Under the pieces are notes generated by a model, which was not told where the DNA came from, searched no databases, and worked only from the letters and a program-made list of their open reading frames with translations. 64,000 nucleotides of DNA from Rhodococcus sp. ARC_M6 (GTDB lineage Bacteria; Actinomycetota; Actinomycetes; Mycobacteriales; Mycobacteriaceae). The translations under genes were made by a program, and so were the position numbers. This document shows, piece by piece, positions 16,947-26,497 of this stretch; the first letter of the stretch is position 1; the number at the start of each line of letters is the position of its first letter. The DNA lies in assembly GCF_022810305.1 (NCBI RefSeq), contig NZ_JALGQH010000006.1:1-64000 (forward strand), read 5' to 3'.

Positions 16947-16988
16947 ACGCAGACGCTCGGCTGGGATATCCCAGCCGAGCGTCTGCGT
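16947..16988. terminator. 42-bp perfect palindrome, probable terminator of the mva operon
   Basis: Positions 16947-16967 and 16968-16988 are exact reverse complements (left arm starts ACGCAGACGCTCGGCTGGGA). Transcribed, it makes a 19-20 bp GC-rich hairpin with minimal loop, 250 bp after the TctA stop. There is no T-run; it could also be a cruciform site. Confidence 0.5.
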
Positions 16989-17472
16989 TATCTACTACGA
17001 CCAGTGAACCAATTCACCCGGTTGCAAAGCCCCCTGAATCCACCAGCTTGAAAATCTGCCAGCCTACCGTAGATGTAAGTGCGCGACAGCTGCCGCTCTT
17101 TGTCGGAACGGACGAAAGGGATCGGCGCCACCAGGTAAGACTCCATGCCTTCGAGACGGCCCTACCCGGAACTGCTCATTCACGCACTTCTCCACCATTG
17201 CAAACTCGAGCGCCTGACATAGTCCGACTCCACTTCGGTGTAGTCACGGAGGCTGTTAGGTCTTCCGTTCGGGAATCATCATGCGGTCGCGAATGATTCA
17301 GCGCCAGCGGCGGAGATCGCCCGCGCGCTAGCTAGCCGAGTCAGGTAGCCCGTGTCACCATCACGGGACGCCGGTTCACCACTCGGACATAGGCGAATGA
17401 ACACGAAATAGGCAGCCACACAAAATGGTTGGAACTGCGGTCGCACTATTCGCCGCGGCTATCGCATATCCA
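16989..17472. other. 484-bp region without a confident gene
   Basis: The minus strand has a 52-codon frame from ATG 17146 to TAA 16988 (MESYLVAPIPFVRSDKERQL at its start) that looks protein-like but has no ribosome-binding site and no recognised family; it may be the end of a lost gene. A short inverted repeat (AATCAT-N13-ATGATT) lies near 17270-17294. Nothing else supportable was seen. Confidence 0.4.
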
Positions 17473-17850
17473 CTACTGGCGGTAGATCTCCACGCGGGCA
17501 TTGACAATCACTCCGGCATTCAACGAAGGAGCACCCCAATTTGTGCTGCATCCCCCCGCACCCTGACCTGTCGGCACAAACGAGCGACTGGACTGACTGT
17601 AAGGACCGATCGCATAAAGCGGAAAAGCGTTGGGAATACCGTGAACGCCCCAACATTCCACAATCAGCACGTACTCCCGCCCCGGCGACGCATCGGCGTC
17701 ATGACAGGTTGCCGCCGCACTGAAGACATCCCGCTGTATGACGCAGTCCTGGGCATCCGCCTGAGCGGTACCGGAGCCGACGATCGCGGCGAAGGCCAAC
17801 CCCGATACGACTGTCGCCGTACGTGTTGCACCGATAACTGTGCTTCTCAA
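17473..17850 (-). CDS. Small secreted protein with four cysteines
   Basis: After a basic start (MRSTVIGATRTATVV), a hydrophobic stretch ending GSGTAQADA is a Sec signal peptide with AxA cleavage near residue 33. The mature part, about 92 residues, has four cysteines (in DCVIQ, ATCHDA, VECWG, GGCST), consistent with two disulfides. No family is recognised. In-frame starts are TTG 17871, GTG 17865 and TTG 17850; AGAGGA lies six bases before the last, which I chose. It stands alone between an IS remnant region and a GntR operon. Confidence 0.6.
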   Translation of the reverse strand: MRSTVIGATRTATVVSGLAFAAIVGSGTAQADAQDCVIQRDVFSAAATCHDADASPGREYVLIVECWGVHGIPNAFPLYAIGPYSQSSRSFVPTGQGAGGCSTNWGAPSLNAGVIVNARVEIYRQ

Positions 17851-17958
17851 TGTAGATCCTCTCACTCGCAAGTACCCCTACTGTCGGCCATGAGCGATGA
17901 GACGTTACCTCTACTGTCGAACAACCCCGCGCGCCTGCCGCTTTCACGCTGATAACGA

Positions 17959-18123
17959 CTACCCAGGGTGCGGAATCGCACCGAGTTCATGCGAAAGTAG
18001 CTGCCCCATACCGGCAACCAGGTCCATCACCGACTCGATCACGACCAACTGATCGTCGCCGATGTTCCGCCCAGGCACCCGAACAGCCGCGCTGCCGCCA
18101 GGGTTGCCAACCCACCCCAGCAA
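17959..18123 (-). CDS. Unrecognised 54-codon reading frame
   Basis: From TTG 18123 the frame reads LLGWVGNPGGSAAVRVPGRN and continues with DDQLVVIESVMDLVAGMGQL to TAG at 17959. The composition is protein-like, but there is no ribosome-binding site and the start is weak, so it may be the surviving end of a larger decayed gene. It lies just upstream of the GntR operator, on the other strand. Confidence 0.25.
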   Translation of the reverse strand: MLGWVGNPGGSAAVRVPGRNIGDDQLVVIESVMDLVAGMGQLLSHELGAIPHPG

Positions 18124-18129
18124 GTTCTA

Positions 18130-18155
18130 TGGTTCATTACATGAGTAATGAACCA
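18130..18155. promoter_or_regulatory. Operator palindrome of the YtrA-type operon
   Basis: TGGTTCATTAC-ATGA-GTAATGAACCA is a perfect 11-4-11 inverted repeat ending 24 bp before the GntR start codon. YtrA-subfamily GntR repressors bind such palindromes in their own promoters, so autoregulation of this operon is expected. Confidence 0.75.
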
Positions 18156-18178
18156 GTGAGCCTCAGGTGGCAATCCAC

Positions 18179-18541
18179 ATGATCGACGACGGCAGGCCAC
18201 TGTTTCAGCAGATCGCCGACCAGATCGAGAGTTCGATCATCGACGGATCACTCCCTGAGGACGGACAAGTGCCCTCGACCAATGAACTCGCGGCATTCCA
18301 CCGGATCAACCCCGCGACAGCAGCCAAGGGCCTCAATCAGCTCTTCGCCGCAGGGATCCTCTACAAGAAACGGGGAATCGGAATGTTCGTCACTGTCGGC
18401 GCACGCAACGCGCTCCGGTTCAGGCGCCGCGAAGCGTTCGCACGCCAATACATCGAGCCACTCGTCGCGGAGGCCGACCGCCTCCAGATTTCCCTCGATG
18501 AACTCAAATCCATGCTGAACGACACGAAGGTGACCCAATGA
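18179..18541 (+). CDS. GntR-family regulator, YtrA subfamily
   Basis: Residues 1-70 are a winged helix (PLFQQIADQIESSIIDGSLP, then QVPSTNELAAFHRINPATAA and GMFVTVG), followed by only about 45 residues of helical dimerisation tail, the YtrA arrangement. These repressors control ABC transporters in the same operon, often responding to cell-wall-active compounds. GTG at 18167 is in frame, but AGGTGG eight bases before ATG 18179 favours the latter. The last four bases overlap the ATPase gene start. Confidence 0.88.
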   Translation: MIDDGRPLFQQIADQIESSIIDGSLPEDGQVPSTNELAAFHRINPATAAKGLNQLFAAGILYKKRGIGMFVTVGARNALRFRRREAFARQYIEPLVAEADRLQISLDELKSMLNDTKVTQ

Positions 18542-19470
18542 ACGGGAGCATGACCACGACCGAATCCGCCAGGCGTTTCACCGAACCCGACCTCGCTGCG
18601 TCGATGCACGGAGTGAACAGGACATACGGGGACGTCGATGCGCTCTAGGACGTCTCGTTCGAAATCGGACGCAACAAAATCTATGGCTTGCTCGGCCGTA
18701 ACGGCGCAGGCAAGACCACGATCATGCAGATCCTGACCGGCCAGGACCTGCAAACCAGCGGCGACGTCAAGGTGTTCGGCGCCGCCCCGTTCGAAAACTC
18801 GGACGTGTTGACAAACGTATGCTTCATCAAGGAAAGCCAGACCTACCCCGAAGATCTCCGAGTCAAGCATGTACTCGCTGCTGCGGGCCATTTACTGCCG
18901 AACTGGGACCACACGTTCGCTGAGGCACTGCTCGACGACTTCCAACTTCCCTTGGGCCGCAAGGTCAAGAAGCTTTCGCGCGGCATGCGGTCGTCATTGG
19001 GGGTCATCATCGGCCTCGCATCCCGCGCACCGCTGACACTCTTCGACGAACCGTATCTCGGCCTCGATGCCGTTGCGCGCCAACTGTTCTACGACCGACT
19101 GCTCGCCGACTACGCCGAACATCCCCGCACCGTAGTACTTTCGACTCACCTGATCGACGAGGTAGCCAATCTACTCGAGCACGTGATCGTCGTCGACCGC
19201 GGCAGGATCGTGGTCGACGAGGACGCGGACACCCTGCGCAGCCGCGCCGTCGTGGCAACCGGCCCAGTCGCTGCGGTGGATGCCTTCGCCACGTCCGGCA
19301 CCGTCCTGCACCGTGAAACGCTCGGCACCCGTACCCGCACCACGGTGCAGGCCTCCGTGACCGATACAACACGGAACCGACTTCGGGAGGCCGGGGTCGA
19401 ACTGGAGCCGGCGTCCTTGCAGGAACTCGTGATCGCGACCACCACACAGCGCAGGGAGACGACCAAATGA
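18538..19470 (+). pseudogene. ABC transporter ATPase with in-frame amber codon
   Basis: From ATG 18538 (overlapping the regulator) the frame reads into MHGVNRTYGDVDAL, then TAG at 18646-18648, then DVSFEIGRNKIYGLLGRNGA with the Walker A motif GRNGAGKTT. Downstream come the signature KLSRGMRSSLGV, Walker B LTLFDEPYLGLD and switch histidine LSTHLIDE, all intact. The stop falls at residue 37, where related ATPases read LDDVSF or similar, so a single base change or a sequencing error would explain it. Restart at the TTG 18688 would lose the first strands of the domain. With the amber read as sense the product is 310 aa. Confidence 0.8.
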
Positions 19471-20207
19471 CCACCACAACAACACAATCGCGCGCCGTTC
19501 CGAAGGCGCCCACCCAGTCCCGGATCGGCTCCGTCCTCCGACTGCACACGGTCGCCTGGCCACTGCTGATCGCCTGGCCTGTCGGCATCCTGCTGGTCTC
19601 GTTCCTGATCAGTTTCACCATCTACGCGATCGTCGGAAACGAACAGGACGAGGGATTCACCGGCAGCGTGTTCTCCGCCTACGGCTTCGTGCTCGCGTTC
19701 TACCTCCAGTCGATGGCTCAGACGTTCCCGTTCGCTCTCGGGCTGAGCGTGACCCGCCGCGAGTTCTTCACCGCAACCGCAGTGATGGCGGTGGCACAGT
19801 CCGCAGTCTTCGCCACCGTCTTGTTCCTGCTGTCGATAGTGGAATCCGCCACGAACGGCTGGGGCGTGCACATGCGCATGTTCGGTATCGCCCGCTATTT
19901 CACCGACAACGCGGCCGAGCAGCTACTTGCCCTGTTCGCGACGCTACTGCTGACCAGTTCGGTCGCAATGCTGACGGGTGCGATCTACCAGCGATGGCGG
20001 ACGAGCGGCCTACTCACCGCCCTGACCGTGCTTTTCGGCACGCTCGGCTTGTCCGCGATCGTAATCACCTGGGCTCGATGGTGGCCGGCGATCGGATCGT
20101 GGTTTGTCGATGTCCCCCGAGTGGTGCCGATGACGCTGCTGCCCCTGACCTTGGCAATCGGGTGCCTCGCTGGGGCCTGGGCGACGTTGCGGCGTGCGAC
20201 GCCGTGA
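19467..20207 (+). CDS. ABC transporter permease
   Basis: The 246-aa protein has six hydrophobic spans (starting about residues 28, 60, 98, 140, 178 and 212) and overlaps the ATPase gene by 4 bp. It is the membrane half of the YtrA-controlled exporter, of the ABC-2 type. The substrate is unknown; peptide antibiotics or cell-wall intermediates are typical for such operons. If the ATPase is truly truncated, the permease would need a partner from elsewhere. Confidence 0.8.
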   Translation: MTTTTTQSRAVPKAPTQSRIGSVLRLHTVAWPLLIAWPVGILLVSFLISFTIYAIVGNEQDEGFTGSVFSAYGFVLAFYLQSMAQTFPFALGLSVTRREFFTATAVMAVAQSAVFATVLFLLSIVESATNGWGVHMRMFGIARYFTDNAAEQLLALFATLLLTSSVAMLTGAIYQRWRTSGLLTALTVLFGTLGLSAIVITWARWWPAIGSWFVDVPRVVPMTLLPLTLAIGCLAGAWATLRRATP

Positions 20208-20628
20208 CCACCTCAACAAACGGAGTACTAATGCAGAGTCGGAAACCGATGAGTTTTCGAGCGGCGTCCGGTCTACCTGAGGTAACCGTCGATCGCTGTG
20301 TCCACAAAAGAAACCATGCGCCCGTTCGAGACCATCATCGGACGATGGAAGACATCGGGCACTGATCCCTCGGATTTATCTTCGGCAGTTGATTTCTGCC
20401 TGCGCCGACATACTGACCACGTTGAGTCGTGGACTTGTCTTCACAAATCAGCGCCTCAGAACCGGCCAAAATGAGACAACCCGTGGCCGTTGCGATTCAT
20501 ACAGGCAACTGCCGTGTCAAGATAAACAGCATGGATGAGGGCGCACAGCCGGTCACCGAAATCCCTGCCCCTGCCCCGGCTCCGGCCCGGCATCGAATCG
20601 GCAACACACCAAGTGGAGGATGGATCCC
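20208..20628. other. 421-bp gap, one doubtful small reading frame
   Basis: ATG at 20231, preceded by GGAG at six bases, opens a 44-codon frame to 20365 (MQSRKPMSFRAASGLPEVTV at its start) right after the permease. It is basic and shows no family; it may be the end of the operon or chance. The remainder up to the VOC gene shows no gene or clear hairpin. Confidence 0.3.
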
Positions 20629-21069
20629 ATGGCCCACGTACAACGTTTCGACCACATCGGAATCACCGTCGCGGACCTCGCGTCGGCAACGGCGTTCTTC
20701 GTCGGACTGGGTCTCGAGGTAGAGGGCACCGGATCTGTGGAGGGCGAGTTCGTGGAAACCGTGTGCGGCATCCCCGGCGCGCACTGTGAGATCGTCATGC
20801 TGCGACCGCCCGGTGAAGGGTCCCGGCTGGAGCTTTCGGCCTTCGTCGCACCAGACCACGTGCCCGGGTCGCCAACAGCGATGGCCAACGAGCTTGGGCT
20901 TCGTAACGTGTCCTTCGAGGTCGGCGACCTCCAGGCGGCCGTCGACGCGGTTGCTGCGGACGGGTACGGGCTCATCGGCGGCATCGGTGAGTACGAGAAC
21001 AGCGTGCGAATGGCCTACGTGCGTGGACCCGAAGGGATCATCGTGTCCCTGTTCGAGCAGATCGGCTAG
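20629..21069 (+). CDS. VOC-superfamily protein (glyoxalase-like) 3
   Basis: The 146-aa protein opens [20 protein letters not shown], the classic VOC start with a metal-ligand histidine, and closes [18 protein letters not shown] with the matching glutamate. It resembles the methylmalonyl-CoA epimerase/glyoxalase branch, but no substrate can be named. Two in-frame ATGs (20620, 20629) follow GGAGG; spacing of nine favours 20629. Its stop codon overlaps the bioD stop on the other strand by two bases. Confidence 0.88.
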   Translation: MAHVQRFDHIGITVADLASATAFFVGLGLEVEGTGSVEGEFVETVCGIPGAHCEIVMLRPPGEGSRLELSAFVAPDHVPGSPTAMANELGLRNVSFEVGDLQAAVDAVAADGYGLIGGIGEYENSVRMAYVRGPEGIIVSLFEQIG

Positions 21070-21746
21070 CGCGCGTGCGCGCCTTCAAAGTTCTCGAATG
21101 CCCGACGCGCAAATTCCTCGGAACCCACCTGGCCGGTACCAGCGGGCATCGAGCCGAGTAGCGGCACACCGGTAACCGACACGAGGTCTTCGCGATTACA
21201 GCGTTCGGCCAAATCCGGGTCGACGGGCCAGGATCCGATCACCAGTCCAGCGCACCTCACTCCCCGGGTTGCCAGTGCCTCGACGCTCAGGGCACTGTGG
21301 TTGAGCGTGCCCAATCTGGATGCAACCACCAGGAGCGCCGGAGCCGACAGTTCCACCGCGACATCGCGAATCGTGAATCCGCCGACGCCGAGCCGGACCA
21401 GCACGCCGCCGGCACCTTCGACCAGCGTCAGATCGTACGCAGCATCCAACTCTCGGGCCTTGTCCACTATCTCGTCGAGTGTGAGCATCGGCAAACCACT
21501 TCGCCGCGCCGCGGTATCGGGGGCTAGCGGATCCGGATACCGCGCTAGTTCGACCAAGCTCGCCCCGCCGCCGGTCAGTCGATCGATCTCGGCAAGATCC
21601 CCGGCCTCACCTGGTGCGACCCCGGTTTGCGCGGGCTTGAGAACAGCCACCGACTTGCCCGACTGCAATGCAGCCGACGCCAATGCCGCTGTCACCACAG
21701 TCTTTCCGACATCAGTCGATGTGCCCGTCACGATCAGAATGCTCAT
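21066..21746 (-). CDS. bioD: Dethiobiotin synthetase
   Basis: BioD carboxylates 7,8-diaminopelargonate with ATP to close the ureido ring (EC 6.3.3.3). The start [18 protein letters not shown] carries the P-loop G8-TSTDVGKT16; [13 protein letters not shown] provides the conserved EGAGG, and a base-recognition region near VIGSWP follows. The length of 226 aa is typical. ATG overlaps the bioF stop (ATGA), so it is translated from the bioF message, and both are under the BioQ box upstream of bioF. Confidence 0.95.
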   Translation of the reverse strand: MSILIVTGTSTDVGKTVVTAALASAALQSGKSVAVLKPAQTGVAPGEAGDLAEIDRLTGGGASLVELARYPDPLAPDTAARRSGLPMLTLDEIVDKARELDAAYDLTLVEGAGGVLVRLGVGGFTIRDVAVELSAPALLVVASRLGTLNHSALSVEALATRGVRCAGLVIGSWPVDPDLAERCNREDLVSVTGVPLLGSMPAGTGQVGSEEFARRAFENFEGAHAR

Positions 21747-22888
21747 ACCCGCACGCCTTCCAAGACCTCACCGAGCACACTGCTGATCACAGCCATCTCT
21801 GTTTCGGAGATGGTTGCCCGAGCCGTCAGACGCAGTCGCGACGTCCCCGCGGGGACGGATGGTGGACGGAAGCATCCCACATGCAAACCCAACCGTCGGC
21901 ATTCGGCGGCCGCGTCGTACGCCCGCTGCGGGTCACCGAGAATCACTGACACAACGGCAGATTCCGGTTTTCCGACGCCGGTGATCGTTGCCAGTTCCGA
22001 CGCCCGATCCAATACGTCTCGGGCTCGCGTCGACTCCCTGCGGAGAATTGCCAATGCTGCCCGGGCCGCTCCCACTGCTGCCGGTGCCAGTCCGGTATCG
22101 AAGATGAAGGTACGAGCGGCGTCGATCAGATGGGCACGAATCTTGTCGTGCCCCAAAACAACCCCGCCCTGGCTGGCGAGGGATTTCGACAAGGTTGCCG
22201 TCACCACGACGTCCGGTTCGCCGGCCAATCCGACCTCGTGCACTAACCCGCGGCCACCATTTCCGCGTACCCCAACCCCATGCGCCTCGTCGACGAGAAG
22301 AAGAGCGCCATATTCACGCGCAGCCTTATGCATCTCACGCAACGGCGCCAGGTCACCATCCGCGCTGAACACGGAGTCCGTGACTACGAGCGCTCGCTCC
22401 TCGGTTCTGGTTCTCAACTGCTCCGCAAGAAAATCCACATCGGAATGCGGGGCCACAACGACACGGGCGCGGGACAACCGGCAGGCGTCGACCAACGAGG
22501 CGTGCGATCCGGCGTCGGAAATTATCAGCGATCCAGGACCCGAAAGTGCCGTTACAGCGCCGAGATTGGCGGTATATCCGGAAGAGAAAACCAACCCGGC
22601 GTCAGCGCCGACAAACTCCGCGAGCTCGAGTTCGAGCAATTCGTGTTCAGTGGTGGTTCCGGTGACCAGGCGCGACCCGGTAGCGCCGGCGCCCCAGCGT
22701 TGCAGCGCCGCGATCGCACCCGCGACCACCTCGGGATGGCGGACCAACCCGAGGTAATCATTCGATGCAAGGTCGATCAACGGGAACTCCGCCGGCCGTG
22801 GGCGAAGCTCGCGGCGTAGCCCGGCCGCTCGGCGATCCGATTCGACGGCGGTGAGCCAGTCCAACGACGTGTTCATTTTTTCGACCAT
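21743..22888 (-). CDS. bioF: 8-amino-7-oxononanoate synthase
   Basis: BioF condenses pimeloyl thioester with L-alanine, using PLP (EC 2.3.1.47). Landmarks are [19 protein letters not shown], the [10 protein letters not shown] cofactor loop, D200 and H203 in VDEAHGVG and the Schiff-base K235 in [12 protein letters not shown]. Two ATGs are possible, 22888 and 22876; the operator ends only two bases before the first, leaving no room for a ribosome-binding site, so the transcript is probably leaderless or starts at the second. It forms bioF-bioD and is divergent from bioA. Confidence 0.95.
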   Translation of the reverse strand: MVEKMNTSLDWLTAVESDRRAAGLRRELRPRPAEFPLIDLASNDYLGLVRHPEVVAGAIAALQRWGAGATGSRLVTGTTTEHELLELELAEFVGADAGLVFSSGYTANLGAVTALSGPGSLIISDAGSHASLVDACRLSRARVVVAPHSDVDFLAEQLRTRTEERALVVTDSVFSADGDLAPLREMHKAAREYGALLLVDEAHGVGVRGNGGRGLVHEVGLAGEPDVVVTATLSKSLASQGGVVLGHDKIRAHLIDAARTFIFDTGLAPAAVGAARAALAILRRESTRARDVLDRASELATITGVGKPESAVVSVILGDPQRAYDAAAECRRLGLHVGCFRPPSVPAGTSRLRLTARATISETEMAVISSVLGEVLEGVRV

Positions 22889-22889
22889 A

Positions 22890-22906
22890 CTTGAACACCG
22901 TTCAAG
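22890..22906. promoter_or_regulatory. BioQ operator between bioF and bioA
   Basis: CTTGAACACCGTTCAAG is a perfect 7-3-7 palindrome, identical in form to the boxes at 7736-7766. It abuts the bioF start, and TAAGGT at 22915-22920 could be the bioA -10 element, placing transcription start at or next to the bioA GTG. One site would therefore repress both divergent promoters. Confidence 0.88.
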
Positions 22907-22926
22907 CCACTAGCTAAGGTGCACGG

Positions 22927-24234
22927 GTGCACACAATCGGACTGGAATCGACAACTGTCTCCGCCATCGACGCCGAGCACCTCTGGCATCCGTACGGGGC
23001 ATTTCCTGCCACTACTGCGCCTCTCGTCATCGACAGCGCCCAGGGCGCGACGCTGACACTGGCTGACGGGCGCCAACTCGTCGACGGCATGAGCTCATGG
23101 TGGGCCGCAATTCACGGGTACCGCAATCCGGTACTCGACGCCGCCGCGACAAGGCAGCTGAACAAGATGAGCCACGTCATGTTCGGCGGTCTCACCCACG
23201 AACCAGCGGCCCGATTGGCGCAATTGCTCGTCGAGATCACCCCCGACGGCCTCGACAAGGTATTCCTCTCCGATTCCGGCTCCGTGGCCGTCGAAGTCGC
23301 GGTCAAGATGTGCCTGCAGTACTGGCGCAGTCTCGGAAAACCGTCGAAAAATCGCCTGATGACCTGGCGTGGCGGCTACCACGGCGACACCTTTACCCCG
23401 ATGAGCGTGTGTGATCCCGACGGCGGCATGCACTCACTCTGGACCGACGTCCTCCGGGCACAGATCTTTGCCGACGCTCCCCCGACTGACTACCGGACCG
23501 AGTACGTCCGGCATCTGGAAATGCTGCTGGCCGCGCACCACGATGAACTCGCAGCGGTCATCGTCGAACCGGTGGTGCAGGGCGCGGGCGGCATGCGATT
23601 CCACGACCCGGAGTACCTCGTCGACCTCAGAACGCTCTGCGACAAGTACGACGTCTTGCTCGTGTTCGACGAAATCGCAACCGGATTCGGCCGAACGGGC
23701 GAACTGTTCGCTGCCGATCATGTCAGCGTCAGTCCCGACGTCATGTGCGTCGGCAAAGCACTGACCGGTGGTTACATGAGTTTGGCCGCCACTCTGTGCA
23801 CCACCGAGATGGCCGAAACCATCACAGCCGGTGACGGCGGCGGGCTGATGCACGGACCGACATTCATGGGTAATCCGCTGGCCTGTGCAATAGCCGTCGC
23901 ATCAACCGAACTCGTAGTGGCAATGGACTGGCGACGCGACGTCCAGAATCTGAGGCGCAGGCTCACTCACGGATTGGCCGAAGCCATCTCGATCCCTGGC
24001 GTTGCGGACGTTCGAGTGCTCGGCGGAATCGGAGTCATCGAACTGGATCACCCGGTAGACATGCAGACCGCTACCGACGCCGCCGTCCGGTCCGGAGTCT
24101 GGCTGCGTCCCTTCCGCAATCTCGTCTACACGATGCCGCCGTACCTGTGTTCCGGGGTGGAGGTGGAACAGATCACAGCCGGAATGCTCGAAGTAGCGCG
24201 CAGTCAACAGGAACGCTCTCTCGTCGGGCGATAG
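22927..24234 (+). CDS. bioA: Adenosylmethionine-8-amino-7-oxononanoate aminotransferase
   Basis: BioA makes 7,8-diaminopelargonate using SAM as amino donor and PLP (EC 2.6.1.62). [12 protein letters not shown] is the BioA-specific N-terminus, followed by [41 protein letters not shown] and the PLP lysine K277 in [17 protein letters not shown]. The length is 435 aa. GTG at 22927 has no upstream ribosome-binding site, consistent with a leaderless message from the adjacent promoter. Together with bioF, bioD and bioB, it completes the ring-assembly steps from pimeloyl thioester. Confidence 0.95.
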   Translation: MHTIGLESTTVSAIDAEHLWHPYGAFPATTAPLVIDSAQGATLTLADGRQLVDGMSSWWAAIHGYRNPVLDAAATRQLNKMSHVMFGGLTHEPAARLAQLLVEITPDGLDKVFLSDSGSVAVEVAVKMCLQYWRSLGKPSKNRLMTWRGGYHGDTFTPMSVCDPDGGMHSLWTDVLRAQIFADAPPTDYRTEYVRHLEMLLAAHHDELAAVIVEPVVQGAGGMRFHDPEYLVDLRTLCDKYDVLLVFDEIATGFGRTGELFAADHVSVSPDVMCVGKALTGGYMSLAATLCTTEMAETITAGDGGGLMHGPTFMGNPLACAIAVASTELVVAMDWRRDVQNLRRRLTHGLAEAISIPGVADVRVLGGIGVIELDHPVDMQTATDAAVRSGVWLRPFRNLVYTMPPYLCSGVEVEQITAGMLEVARSQQERSLVGR

Positions 24235-24243
24235 GGTTCGTTC

Positions 24244-26487
<2,244 letters not shown>

Positions 26488-26497
26488 GGAGAGCACA

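Noticed and set aside
20231-20365. 44-codon small gene after the ABC permease
   Set aside because: It has a fair ribosome-binding site but a basic, feature-free product; not strong enough to call a gene.
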